NCBI GenBank assembly: GCA_012729935.1
Contig: JAAYBY010000107.1
Location: 1 to 36,135, forward strand
Reading direction: 5' to 3'
Length of the DNA: 36,135 nucleotides
Source: Clostridiaceae bacterium
GTDB taxonomy: Bacteria; Bacillota; Clostridia; Saccharofermentanales; UBA5734
Below, one piece after another: positions 8,585 through 17,323 of this stretch. A program made the translations under genes and the position numbers. The notes below the pieces were generated by a model. It ran no database searches and was not told the DNA's origin. It worked only from the letters and a program-made list of their open reading frames with translations. Every line of letters starts with the position of its first letter. The stretch's first letter is position 1.

Positions 8585-8598
8585 AATCATGCATGATT
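8585..8598. promoter_or_regulatory. 14-bp palindrome in the rimO upstream region
   Basis: AATCATGCATGATT is a perfect palindrome between two TTGACA-like boxes on the minus strand (8598-8603 and 8610-8615). No convincing -10 at proper spacing is visible, so the rimO promoter itself is not pinned down. The palindrome could be an operator or chance. Confidence 0.25.
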
Positions 8599-8627
8599 GT
8601 CAATTGCTCTGTCAATAATCTTCGTGT

Positions 8628-8663
8628 AAAGAGAAACGGCACTGGTTGTCTGAACCAATGCCG
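8628..8663 (-). terminator. Rho-independent terminator of recA-recX
   Basis: An 11-bp stem (8653-8663 with 8637-8647, one G-U pair) and a 5-base loop are followed by TTTCTCTTT on the minus strand, just downstream of the recX stop. It closes the SOS unit and separates it from rimO. Confidence 0.8.
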
Positions 8664-8690
8664 ACTGAACCGTATGTCCGATAAAACATG

Positions 8691-9233
8691 TTAATCGGGA
8701 TCACGACGGTTTAGAACGCGATCGATTATTGAGTGTTCAAAACCACGGCGACTTAAAAATTGTGCAAGTTTTAAAAAGAGCTTATGTCTCTCTTCCCGTT
8801 TCAGATCATTTGACTGGAAAACCGTATATTCCGTCGGAAAACGTGAATGCAGCAAGTCCTGCGCACGTGCCAGGTCAGAGTCGGACTTGCCCAGAACCAC
8901 ATCAACAATCTCCGGATCAAGTCCATTCGAAATCATGCGGTGGCGAAGAGCCAGTTTTGACTCCGCCTGTCGGCCTTGTCTCTGGCGGATAATACGTTTT
9001 ACAATAACCGCATCATCCAGATATCCTTCTGCCTTGAGTTCGTTGATGACTTCACGAATGACGGCTTCATCAAAACCTTCATTCAGTAAACGATCAAATA
9101 CTTTTCCAGACGGTTTTTTAGCCAGTCCAAGATAGGTTATCGCTTCTGATCGTGCCTCCTGAACCCGCCGCTGAAAAATCCGCTCGTCATCAGAGAGCGA
9201 TTCAGCCATCGAGTCCCAGGATATCTTTTTCAT
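8691..9233 (-). CDS. recX: Regulatory protein RecX
   Basis: RecX binds RecA filaments and modulates recombinase activity. It has 180 residues made of repeated three-helix units; typical family elements are AITYLGLAKKPSGKVFDRLLNEG, given here as its two halves AITYLGLAKK and PSGKVFDRLL, then LKAEGYLDDAVIVKRIIRQR and LALRHRMISNGLDPEIVDVV. The start overlaps the last 32 bases of recA, with GGAG seven bases upstream inside recA, so the genes are translationally coupled. It is SOS-controlled with recA and followed by a terminator. Confidence 0.92.
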   Translation of the reverse strand: MKKISWDSMAESLSDDERIFQRRVQEARSEAITYLGLAKKPSGKVFDRLLNEGFDEAVIREVINELKAEGYLDDAVIVKRIIRQRQGRQAESKLALRHRMISNGLDPEIVDVVLGKSDSDLARAQDLLHSRFPTEYTVFQSNDLKREERHKLFLKLAQFLSRRGFEHSIIDRVLNRRDPD

Positions 9234-10305
9234 CAGCTGTCTCCTTCTCTTCGGTGATCGAACGTGCCGGATTGATGGTCTCTCTCACAAGGCTTTCAAT
9301 CTCGTCACGAATCTCAGGATTATCCTTAAGGAACTGCCTGGCATTATCTCTACCCTGTCCGATTCGCTGATCCTTGTACGCATACCATGATCCGCTTTTA
9401 TCAATGATATCACGATCAGCAGCCATATCAAGAATGCAGCCTTCCCGGGAAATCCCCTCGCCGTAGATAATATCGAATTCCGCTTCTTTGAAAGGCGGTG
9501 CAATTTTATTCTTCACGACCTTGACTCTCGTACGCGTTCCTATGATATCGGAACCGCTTCTCAGAGTTTCCAGTTTACGAACATCAAGCCGAACAGACGA
9601 ATAGAACTTCAACGCACGGCCGCCTGGTGTTGTTTCGGGATTGCCGAACATGATGCCGACCTTTTCACGCAGCTGGTTGATAAAAATCGCGACGGTTCTG
9701 GACTTGCTGATGACACCGGCCAGTTTACGCAATGCCTGCGACATAAGACGGGCCTGAAGGCCAACGTGTGCATCACCCATCTCGCCATCTATTTCAGCTT
9801 TCGGAACCAATGCAGCAACAGAGTCGACGACAACAATGTCGACCGCACCGCTGCGAACAAGTGCTTCTGTAATTTCCAAACCTTGCTCACCCGTATCCGG
9901 TTGTGAAACGATCAGATTGTCGATATCAACACCAAGCCGCGCAGCATACTGAGGATCCAGCGCATGTTCAGCATCTATAAAAGCAGCCGTACCGCCTTCT
10001 TTCTGCGCTTCTGCGATCATGTGCAGTGCGACCGTTGTTTTACCGGATGATTCAGGGCCGTATATCTCAATAACACGTCCTCGCGGTATACCCCCGATGC
10101 CCAGAGCGAGATCAAGCGACAGCGCACCGGTTGGAATTGATTCAACCTGAACATTCGCGCGATCACCCATTTTCATGACCGCTCCCTTGCCGAATTGCTT
10201 TTCAATCTGGCTTAGTGCTGCATCCAGCGCTCGTGCGCGATTTGATTCGTCTTTACGGGTCACTTCCTGTGATGACTTCCCGCCACTTTTGTCTCCTCTT
10301 GCCAT
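9202..10305 (-). CDS. recA: Recombinase RecA
   Basis: This DNA-dependent ATPase performs strand exchange and acts as co-protease for LexA cleavage in the SOS response. From the ATG at 10305 it has 367 residues, family-typical. Visible are Walker A GPESSGKTT, the IDAEHALDP motif, VVVDSVAALVPKAEIDGEMG with L1 nearby, the L2 region INQLREKVGIMFGNPETTPGG, quoted as INQLREKVGIMF and GNPETTPGG, and an acidic C-terminal tail. I chose 10305 over the ATG at 10326 because AGGAGG lies five bases upstream. A LexA box and a strong promoter precede it. The neighbourhood with cinA and murJ upstream and recX downstream is common in Bacillota. Confidence 0.98.
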   Translation of the reverse strand: MARGDKSGGKSSQEVTRKDESNRARALDAALSQIEKQFGKGAVMKMGDRANVQVESIPTGALSLDLALGIGGIPRGRVIEIYGPESSGKTTVALHMIAEAQKEGGTAAFIDAEHALDPQYAARLGVDIDNLIVSQPDTGEQGLEITEALVRSGAVDIVVVDSVAALVPKAEIDGEMGDAHVGLQARLMSQALRKLAGVISKSRTVAIFINQLREKVGIMFGNPETTPGGRALKFYSSVRLDVRKLETLRSGSDIIGTRTRVKVVKNKIAPPFKEAEFDIIYGEGISREGCILDMAADRDIIDKSGSWYAYKDQRIGQGRDNARQFLKDNPEIRDEIESLVRETINPARSITEEKETADEKDILGLDG

Positions 10306-10330
10306 ACAAACCTCCTGTAAGCCCAATCAA

Positions 10331-10381
10331 GAACAATCGTTCCTTAATATGCATTATAGACAGCCCGTGTAGTCAAGTCAA
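10331..10381 (-). promoter_or_regulatory. recA promoter with LexA (SOS) box
   Basis: On the minus strand TTGACT (10376-10381) is separated by 17 bases from TATAAT (10353-10358). Directly downstream, GAACGATTGTTC (10331-10342) matches the Gram-positive SOS box GAAC-N4-GTTC. A LexA dimer bound there would block initiation or promoter escape. It predicts SOS induction of recA and recX. Confidence 0.88.
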
Positions 10382-10434
10382 GCAGCTGTCAGACGCCAAA
10401 ACCAGTCAAAAGACAGCCAACTGAATGATTTCGC

Positions 10435-12078
10435 TTATTTTTTTATTGACTTGATCAAAACTGACAAGCGGCCAGCCAGTTGGCGTATCTTTTCCTGAAC
10501 CATCTTTGACTCGTGCAGTCCGATCATCCAGGCGATCGTCAAATAAGCGGCGAATCCGAGCAACGCCCGGCCACCATACCAGGCCAGCTGCCAGAACTTT
10601 CCTGCCGGTGATATCGGCAGCTGCGCGAGCAGCAGAATAGCAATCATCAAAACTGAGGTGCACAGCAGCAGACGGATGATAAATGGCCAGATGCGACGGG
10701 GTGCAGCATTCTTAAAACCTTTTCGATAGAGCGTATACAACAGGAAAGCACTTATCAGGCTTGTCAGCATGTAGGACAAAGAAAGCGCTGAAACGCTGAG
10801 TGCCTCGTTTTTGGTCAAAAAATAGCAGAAAATGGTATTTAGCAGCAGCGACAAGATGCCGTTATACAGGGCAATGTGCGTGATTCGTCTGGCATAGAAG
10901 GCATGATTAGTGATAAAGACGACACTTTGGGCAACCATGGCGATACAATACCAGCGCAGAATGGCAGCAGTTGCAACCACTGCCTGTTCCGAGTAATGGC
11001 TGCTCCATTGAAAGATCGCCCGTATGGTGTCTGCCTGCATCACCAGGAAAATCGCTGCTGCCGGGAAAATCAGGAACAAGGCCGAACGCAGGCTCTGTGT
11101 ATAAATGGTTCTGGCTTGCTTTTGGCTTTTGGAGGCGCAGGCGGCTGCCAGTGATGGCAGCATCACGTTGCCGATCGCTACGACAATGACACCATACGGC
11201 AGCTGCCAGGTTGTCGTTGCCTGTCTGAGCGCCGTTGCTGCACCGTCAAACTGAGTGGCAAAGCGAGTCAGAATAATGGAATTCAGCTGGATGATTGATC
11301 CGGATATCAACGTGGGAATGGCCAGTCGAAGTAATTTCCGAAAGCCGGAATCATGTATATCCAACGAGAAAACGTACTGTCTGAATTCTTTTCTCGCCAG
11401 AAAAAACTGGATCAGAAAAAAGACAAGCGCTGAAATCATTACGCCAAAAGCCACCCGGATAGGGCCGTTTACAGTCGCCTGCCCGAGAATCACCATCGAC
11501 AATACAACACAGGTGTTATAAATCGATGGTCCAAATGACGTTGATCCGAATTTTTTATATGCGTTGAGTATACCGATGCACAAAGCGGCAAGCATCATGA
11601 AAAAGACTTGCGGGAATAGTGCGCGTGTCACCCGTATCGCTAAGGCGATTGTCTGGGGATTTTTGCCGACATTGTACGTTTTAATCAGCAGAGGTGCCAG
11701 CAGCTCACCCAGAACGACCGCCAGAACCATCACCACAGCAGCAGTGTTGATGAAAATGCTGATGCTCCGCCATCCGGCTTTTTCTCGCTTGCGTTCAATG
11801 GCGCGAGCTAACGTCGGGGTGATTGCAGCTTGAATTGCGCCGCCAACCAGCAATTGATAAAACAGATCAGGAATCTGAAAACCGATAATAAAGGCATCAG
11901 ATTCGACACCCAGTCCGCCAAATATCGGCACAATCAGGATTTCACGCAGCTGACCTGTCAGTTTACTGAGCAACAGTCCGATCATCATCAGGACTGTTGC
12001 GGTTGATCGGGTCATCCGTTTCTTCTCATCAGGCGGAGTGATGGTTACCGGGCGTATCATGTCAGATGGCTGACTCAT
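10435..12078 (-). CDS. murJ: Lipid II flippase MurJ (MviN family)
   Basis: This membrane protein flips lipid-linked peptidoglycan precursors across the cytoplasmic membrane and belongs to the MOP superfamily. It has 547 residues with about 14 hydrophobic segments. The family's first-helix features are present (LLSKLTGQLREILIVPIFG and SDAFIIGFQIPDLFYQLLVG), as are GAIQAAITPTLARA and QLPYGVIVVAIGNVMLPSLA. The start follows GGAGGGTGATGA inside the end of cinA, overlapping it by 17 bases. A short basic N-terminal extension precedes the first helix. It is the last gene of the long run from proC; no strong terminator is visible between it and the recA promoter. Confidence 0.92.
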   Translation of the reverse strand: MSQPSDMIRPVTITPPDEKKRMTRSTATVLMMIGLLLSKLTGQLREILIVPIFGGLGVESDAFIIGFQIPDLFYQLLVGGAIQAAITPTLARAIERKREKAGWRSISIFINTAAVVMVLAVVLGELLAPLLIKTYNVGKNPQTIALAIRVTRALFPQVFFMMLAALCIGILNAYKKFGSTSFGPSIYNTCVVLSMVILGQATVNGPIRVAFGVMISALVFFLIQFFLARKEFRQYVFSLDIHDSGFRKLLRLAIPTLISGSIIQLNSIILTRFATQFDGAATALRQATTTWQLPYGVIVVAIGNVMLPSLAAACASKSQKQARTIYTQSLRSALFLIFPAAAIFLVMQADTIRAIFQWSSHYSEQAVVATAAILRWYCIAMVAQSVVFITNHAFYARRITHIALYNGILSLLLNTIFCYFLTKNEALSVSALSLSYMLTSLISAFLLYTLYRKGFKNAAPRRIWPFIIRLLLCTSVLMIAILLLAQLPISPAGKFWQLAWYGGRALLGFAAYLTIAWMIGLHESKMVQEKIRQLAGRLSVLIKSIKK

Positions 12079-13336
12079 TCATCACCCTCCTGATCAGTCG
12101 ATAAGCATTTAAAGCTGCCAGCGTTCGTATCCGTTCACGGTTGCCAACAAGCTTCAGTGATTCAGTCTGTGTATGGCCGTGTCCGGCTACAGCGAGAAAG
12201 ACAGTCCCGACCGGTTTTTCAACTGTTCCGCCATCTGGTCCGGCGATACCGGTAACAGCGACTGCCCAGTCCGATTTAAAGAGTTTAAGACATCCTGACG
12301 CCATTGCGACAGCACACTTTTCGCTCACCGCTCCGTCTCGTTCAAAGATTCCACTGTCGACACCCAGGACATCTCTTTTGATTGCATTCTGATAAGCAAC
12401 CAAACCGCCTGCAAAAACATGTGAGGCATTCGGATAATCTGTCAGTTGCTTGGCTATCAGACCACCCGTGCAGGACTCCGCAAAACTGATCGTCTGACCT
12501 GCCGCGGACAGCAGGTCACGAACCACTTCCGGCAACGTGCGTCGGCCGATTTCATAAATGTAAGGACCAGCACGCTTCTTGATCTCTTCAAGAAGCGGTT
12601 GAATCAGATCTTCATCTTCCGTGTTGCTCAACGACTGTGTGATCCGAAATATGACCTCACCGGTTGAGGCATACGGAGCCAGGGTCGGATTCTGTTGCTG
12701 ATCGATCAGATCGCGCAATAACGTTTCTGCCGCTGATTCACCAATGCCGGCCATTCTGACGAAGACATGCTTCAGCCGACTTGTGATCTGGCCGGTCAGC
12801 CAGGGTAAGACGAAGTCATGGAACATCGGCTGCATTTCAGCCGGTGGACCGGGCAGCAATACGAAATGACAGTCATCTTTCATTGTTTTCATGCTGATGA
12901 TGCAGCCCGGTGCTGTTCCGTGATGATTTGGCAACGGCTGGCACGTTTCCGGTAATAATGCCTGCTTCCAATTATTTTCTGTTATATGTGTACGGTTCAT
13001 TTTCGCAAAATAGGCTGCTATTGCGTCTTTGCTCGGCTGATGAAGCTGCAGCGGTACACCGGCGACTTCGGCCGTACAAGCCATGGTGATATCGTCCTGA
13101 GTGGGTCCAAGTCCGCCGGTCAGAAAGATGTAATCGGATCGGCTGACGGCTGTCCGCAGCACTTGCTTTAAACGATCCGGATTGTCGCCGACGACCGTCT
13201 GATAATAAACATAGACACCGGCGAGACTTAATTGACCGGATAGCCAGGCTGCGTTCGTATTGACAATCTGTCCGAGCAGCAGTTCAGTACCAACGCAGAT
13301 GATTTCAGCTTTCGCGCTCTTCGTCCCCTTCATCAT
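12062..13336 (-). CDS. cinA: CinA-family protein (competence/damage-inducible; nicotinamide-nucleotide amidase)
   Basis: CinA proteins join an N-terminal molybdopterin-binding-like domain with ADP-ribose or NMN-related pyrophosphatase activity to a C-terminal NMN deamidase domain, a route of NAD recycling; in streptococci cinA is co-transcribed with recA. It has 424 residues. The N-terminal domain shows EIICVGTELLLGQIVNTNA and FLTGGLGPTQDDITMACTAE. The C-terminal domain shows SFAESCTGGLIAKQLTD, FAGGLVAYQNAIKRDVLGV and VTGIAGPDGGTVEKPVGTV. AGGAG lies ahead of tandem ATGs at 13336. It overlaps both rmuC (upstream) and murJ (downstream), so translation is coupled. Function in this organism is inferred from family only. 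Confidence 0.93.
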   Translation of the reverse strand: MMKGTKSAKAEIICVGTELLLGQIVNTNAAWLSGQLSLAGVYVYYQTVVGDNPDRLKQVLRTAVSRSDYIFLTGGLGPTQDDITMACTAEVAGVPLQLHQPSKDAIAAYFAKMNRTHITENNWKQALLPETCQPLPNHHGTAPGCIISMKTMKDDCHFVLLPGPPAEMQPMFHDFVLPWLTGQITSRLKHVFVRMAGIGESAAETLLRDLIDQQQNPTLAPYASTGEVIFRITQSLSNTEDEDLIQPLLEEIKKRAGPYIYEIGRRTLPEVVRDLLSAAGQTISFAESCTGGLIAKQLTDYPNASHVFAGGLVAYQNAIKRDVLGVDSGIFERDGAVSEKCAVAMASGCLKLFKSDWAVAVTGIAGPDGGTVEKPVGTVFLAVAGHGHTQTESLKLVGNRERIRTLAALNAYRLIRRVMNESAI

Positions 13337-14480
13337 TCTCTTCTCCTGTCCTGTCTGATTCTTCAGTCATTCGATTATCACTGTTGAAAGACTCCAGCTG
13401 GTTATTGACCTGCCGCGCATGATACAGACATCTCTCTAATTCTTTGAGCGTCCGCGTCAGACGGCCGTGTGTCTGGTTTAGACTGGATTCATAGTGTCTA
13501 AAATCGATTTGCAGCTGAGTCAGTGTCTGGGCAATCTCAAGTGAACGCTGTTCCATGCTCTGCAATCTGAAAACAGCCTGAAGCCCTGCAAGAATAGATG
13601 CCATCGAAGTTGGCCCGGCCAGTAAAACACGGTACTGGCGATAGAGATCGCCGGCCAGTGAACCATCACGCATGACCTCTGCAAACAGCGTTTCTCCAGG
13701 CAGATACAAAATCGCGAAATCAGTTGTTTGAGGCGGCAGTATGTATCGTTCAGATATTTTTTTGGCTTCCTGTCGCAACCGGCCGGTCAGCTCCTTTAAA
13801 AAGACGGCCGCTGCCGCGTCATCATCTGCTTCGCGCGCAGACAAAAGTCGATTGAGATAATCCAGCGGAAACTTGGCATCGATCGGCAGCCAGACAGTTG
13901 ACCCGTCAGCGGGATTTTCTGACAAACGAATTGCGGCATCGACCGCTTCCCGTGAACCAGAACGCAGTACTGCCTGCATCTGATACTGTGTCGGAGAAAG
14001 CATGTCTGCCAGCAGCTGCTCAAGCTGCAATTCGCCGATAACACCTCGGCCGCGTATGGATCCCAGCGCCTGTTTCAGTGAACGAACATCACCGGAAACA
14101 GCTTGCATTTCCCGCAAGTGACCGGCAATCTGGTTCATCTGCACCTGAACCGATGTCCGGATACCATCCAGCAATTGTTGGTTTCCTCTGCTGGCTTCCT
14201 GCAGCTGATTCAGAAACATCGCATTGATGTCCCGTTGATCGCGGTTTGATTCCATAATCCGCTGTGCAGCTGTTTGTTGAATCCGTTCATTATCCTGGTT
14301 AAGCTGAGTCAGCATCTGACGAAGGTTGTTATCCTGCTCTCTTTTATACGACAGGCTGCGCTGAAGCCGAATAATCAGAATAATCAGGACTGCGATCAGG
14401 ACAACGAATATGACGGATAGCATAAAAACCAGGCTGTCCGAACTGATTGAAGGCCACACTGTTTCTAAAGAAACTGCCAC
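13305..14480 (-). CDS. rmuC: DNA recombination protein RmuC
   Basis: RmuC proteins limit inversions and rearrangements between short repeats; they carry a nuclease-like domain of the PD-(D/E)XK type and are membrane-tethered. With a GTG start at 14480 there are 391 residues. One hydrophobic helix is at about residues 15-38, a Q-rich coiled coil runs to about 130, and the conserved domain includes RGVIGELQLEQLL, WLPIDAKFPLDYLNRLL and FAILYLPGETLFAEV, typical of the family. GAGG is six bases upstream of the GTG, which overlaps the folD stop; an upstream GTG at 14492 is the alternative. The C-terminal tail is strongly acidic. It overlaps cinA. Confidence 0.92.
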   Translation of the reverse strand: MAVSLETVWPSISSDSLVFMLSVIFVVLIAVLIILIIRLQRSLSYKREQDNNLRQMLTQLNQDNERIQQTAAQRIMESNRDQRDINAMFLNQLQEASRGNQQLLDGIRTSVQVQMNQIAGHLREMQAVSGDVRSLKQALGSIRGRGVIGELQLEQLLADMLSPTQYQMQAVLRSGSREAVDAAIRLSENPADGSTVWLPIDAKFPLDYLNRLLSAREADDDAAAAVFLKELTGRLRQEAKKISERYILPPQTTDFAILYLPGETLFAEVMRDGSLAGDLYRQYRVLLAGPTSMASILAGLQAVFRLQSMEQRSLEIAQTLTQLQIDFRHYESSLNQTHGRLTRTLKELERCLYHARQVNNQLESFNSDNRMTEESDRTGEENDEGDEERES

Positions 14481-14481
14481 G

Positions 14482-15348
14482 TCATACCTCACCGGTCAAT
14501 TTTTCGATACGCAGAAATGCATCAAGCGTATTCTGCAGCAACATGGCAATAGTCATCGGTCCAACTCCGCCGGGAACAGGTGTAATGGCACCGGCAACAG
14601 TTGAAACCGATTCAAAATCAACATCACCTGCCAGTTTTCCATCGCTGCAGCGGTTGACACCAACATCGATGACTGTCGCACCGGGTTTGATAAAGTCAGC
14701 TGTAATCATGCGGGCTCTTCCAACAGCAGCGATCAGAATGTCAGCTTGGCGACAGAGTTCAGGCAAATTTTGCGTTCTGGAATGGGCTGTTGTGACGGTC
14801 GCGTTTTCACGAAGCATCAACTGGGCCATCGGCTTACCGACAATGTTACTTCTGCCGACAATGACACAGTGTTGACCGGCAATCGGAATTTTATAGGCTT
14901 TCAACATTGCCAGAACACCCAACGGTGTACAGGGCACAGGTGCTTCTCTTCCCAAAAACAGCAGTCCTGCATTGAGCGGATGAAAACCATCTACATCTTT
15001 TTCGGGTTTGATTGCTGCTGTTGCCGTAAAAGCGTCAAACTGATCCGGCAAGGGTAATTGACAGAGTATGCCGTGGATGGATTCATCCCTATTCAGCTGT
15101 TCAATCAAGGCCATCAGCTCCAGCTGAGAACTATCACGTGACAGCCGATGAACGGACGACCTGATTCCAGCTGCCTGGCAGGCTTTCTCCTTATTGTTGA
15201 CATAGACGGTCGATGCCGGATCCTCACCCACCTGAATGACCGCAAGTCCGGGTCGCTTATGTGTCTTCAAGTGATACGCTTCAACAGCCCTGGCGGTTTT
15301 TTCCCGCAATGTCTGTGCCAGTTCTTTGCCTCTGATGATGGTGCTCAT
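14482..15348 (-). CDS. folD: Methylenetetrahydrofolate dehydrogenase / cyclohydrolase FolD
   Basis: This bifunctional enzyme interconverts 5,10-methylene- and 10-formyl-tetrahydrofolate with NADP, supplying one-carbon units for purines and formyl-Met. It has 288 residues from the ATG at 15348, which AAAGAGG precedes; an in-frame ATG at 15381 lacks a ribosome site. Signatures are VYVNNKEKACQAAGI with the catalytic lysine, QLPLPDQFD, PEKDVDGFHPLNAGLL, PCTPLGVLAML, VIVGRSNIVGKPMAQLML (NADP site) and PVPGGVGPMTIAMLLQNT. The rmuC start is coupled to its stop. The 71-base gap to ygiQ upstream shows no clear promoter. Confidence 0.97.
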   Translation of the reverse strand: MSTIIRGKELAQTLREKTARAVEAYHLKTHKRPGLAVIQVGEDPASTVYVNNKEKACQAAGIRSSVHRLSRDSSQLELMALIEQLNRDESIHGILCQLPLPDQFDAFTATAAIKPEKDVDGFHPLNAGLLFLGREAPVPCTPLGVLAMLKAYKIPIAGQHCVIVGRSNIVGKPMAQLMLRENATVTTAHSRTQNLPELCRQADILIAAVGRARMITADFIKPGATVIDVGVNRCSDGKLAGDVDFESVSTVAGAITPVPGGVGPMTIAMLLQNTLDAFLRIEKLTGEV

Positions 15349-15419
15349 ATGTGTTCCTCTTTCTGTACGTTCGCCAGCCACAGCTGACTCTATTTGACTG
15401 TCAGGTTTCGGTTCAATGA

Positions 15420-17321
15420 TTATCTTCTGCGTTTCATTATATTGGTGTCCGGGATCAGGGCGTCCGGTCCGCGCCCGATCAGATCCGTTCGTCCTGCGGT
15501 TTGTAAAGCTTGAATGACCAACGGGCGATTCTTATTCAGAGTAGGCTGTAACAATGCCCGCTGCAGCCTTTTTTCTCTTTCATCTGGTATATGAACCGGG
15601 TTAAGTGTGAATGGATCAAGTCCGGTGTAATACATGGCTGTCGACAGTGTTCCCGGCGTCGGATAAAAATCCTGAACCTGTTCCGGTACACGTTTTTCCC
15701 GCTTGAGAAAAAGGGCTAGTTCGATTGCATCATCCAGTGTGCTGCCTGGATGTCCTGAAATCAGATACGGAACCAGAAACTGGCGGCGCTTCAGTCGTTC
15801 ATTGGTCAAACGGTAACGTTCAGAGAAATGGTTATAGGTTTCAACGCCAGGTTTTCCCATTGCCTTCAGGACGGATGGGCTGATATGCTCTGGGGCAATC
15901 TTCAGCTGGCCGCTGATGTGATACCTGCATAACGTTTCCAGATATCTTTCTGCCTGAGGATCAGCCATAAAAATATCGTATCGAATACCCGAACTGATAA
16001 ATACTTTGCGGATTCCGGGCAGGGCTCGAATCTGGTCCAGAAGTTTGAAATATGCCTGGTGGTCAACTGACAGCTGTTTGCAGGGTGAAGGATGCAGGCA
16101 GGCACGTTCATGGCAGACCGCTCCGTTTGACTGCTTCTCACAGGCAGGTGCGTGAAAATTAGCCGTAGGTCCGCCAACATCTGTTATGATGCCCTTAAAA
16201 TCAGGCATCTGGCTGATGCGTTCCGCTTCAGCCAAAATCGACTGATCACTCCGTGCGCGGACGATGCGTCCCATATGATGACCGATGGCACAAAAGCTGC
16301 ATCCGCCATAACAGCCCCGATGGGCTGTTATGCTGAAACGCACGGTCTCAATCGCCGGCACGCCGCCCTTTTTTGCATAAACCGGGTGTTCAGATCGTTC
16401 ATAGGGCAACCCATAGACGTGATCCAGGTCACTGGTTGTCAGATAAGGGCGAACAGGATTCTGCACCACATATCGATCCCGGTGAGCCTGGATAAAGGTC
16501 AGTGCGGATGCCGGATCCTGATAGCGTTCAAGCATGCGCGAAGTGACCGCATAAGCAACACGGTTCGTACGCAACTGGTCAGCAGAGGGTAAAAGAATCA
16601 GATGTCCGCTGCGCGGCAAATCTACCGGTTTGCTCAGTTCTTCGGGATCAGCCTCGAAAAAACGCTCTGTTACGCGACCAATAAAATCAGCCATTTGACG
16701 CGGCATCTGTTCCTGATGAACCAGTACAGCGGTTCCCTTGACCGCTACAAGTCGTTTAACCGGTATACCGCGGGCAAGAAATCCGGCAATTTCCAGAAGG
16801 GTGTTTTCGCCTTCACCGTATATCAGAATGTCAGCTGTACTGTCCTGCAATATGCTGTTGCGCACAGAATTCGACCAGTAGTCATAATGAGCAAAACGCC
16901 GCAGACCTGCTTCGACACCGCCAATAATCAGCGGAATCGAACCGAATTGCTCGCGCACCATCTGCCCATAGCGAATCAGTGCGCGATCCGGCCGAAATCC
17001 ACTTATCCCGCCAGGACTATACACGTCAGTCGAGCGTTTTCGTTTTGCCGCGGTATAGTGATTGACCATCGAATCGACGACACCCGATGAAGCCAGAACA
17101 CCAAGTTTCGGTCGGCCCATCAACTGAAGACTCTGCGGGTCGTTTACATCAGGCTGGGCGATGATGCCGACCCGATAGCCGGCATCTACAAGCAAACGCG
17201 TCAAAATGGCACAGCCGAACGACGGATGATCAATGTAGGCATCGCCGCTGATGAAAAGAAAATCAAGTTCATCCCATCCATAGGCAATCATTTCCGAACG
17301 GTTGATCGGCAAGTGTGCCAT
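15420..17321 (-). CDS. ygiQ: YgiQ-family radical SAM protein
   Basis: This is a large radical SAM protein of the UPF0313/YgiQ family; its reaction is unknown. It has 633 residues, normal for the family. An N-terminal cobalamin-binding-like segment (WDELDFLFISGDAYIDHPSF, VGIIAQPD, LGVLASSGVVDSMVNHYTA) precedes the radical SAM core with the cluster motif CYGGCSFCAIGHHMGR at about residues 325-340, and a family-specific Cys-rich stretch follows (HERACLHPSPCKQL). The C-terminal part contains the typical QVQDFYPTPGTLSTAMYYTG. The start follows GGGGAG. It is two bases from the ftsK stop, so the two are in one transcript. The family is certain; no function is assignable. Confidence 0.93.
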   Translation of the reverse strand: MAHLPINRSEMIAYGWDELDFLFISGDAYIDHPSFGCAILTRLLVDAGYRVGIIAQPDVNDPQSLQLMGRPKLGVLASSGVVDSMVNHYTAAKRKRSTDVYSPGGISGFRPDRALIRYGQMVREQFGSIPLIIGGVEAGLRRFAHYDYWSNSVRNSILQDSTADILIYGEGENTLLEIAGFLARGIPVKRLVAVKGTAVLVHQEQMPRQMADFIGRVTERFFEADPEELSKPVDLPRSGHLILLPSADQLRTNRVAYAVTSRMLERYQDPASALTFIQAHRDRYVVQNPVRPYLTTSDLDHVYGLPYERSEHPVYAKKGGVPAIETVRFSITAHRGCYGGCSFCAIGHHMGRIVRARSDQSILAEAERISQMPDFKGIITDVGGPTANFHAPACEKQSNGAVCHERACLHPSPCKQLSVDHQAYFKLLDQIRALPGIRKVFISSGIRYDIFMADPQAERYLETLCRYHISGQLKIAPEHISPSVLKAMGKPGVETYNHFSERYRLTNERLKRRQFLVPYLISGHPGSTLDDAIELALFLKREKRVPEQVQDFYPTPGTLSTAMYYTGLDPFTLNPVHIPDEREKRLQRALLQPTLNKNRPLVIQALQTAGRTDLIGRGPDALIPDTNIMKRRR

Positions 17322-17323
17322 GC

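Noticed and set aside
10382..10434. Terminator after murJ
   Set aside because: GCTGTC/GACAGC can pair over a 21-base loop but there is no T-run and it overlaps the recA promoter zone; not convincing.
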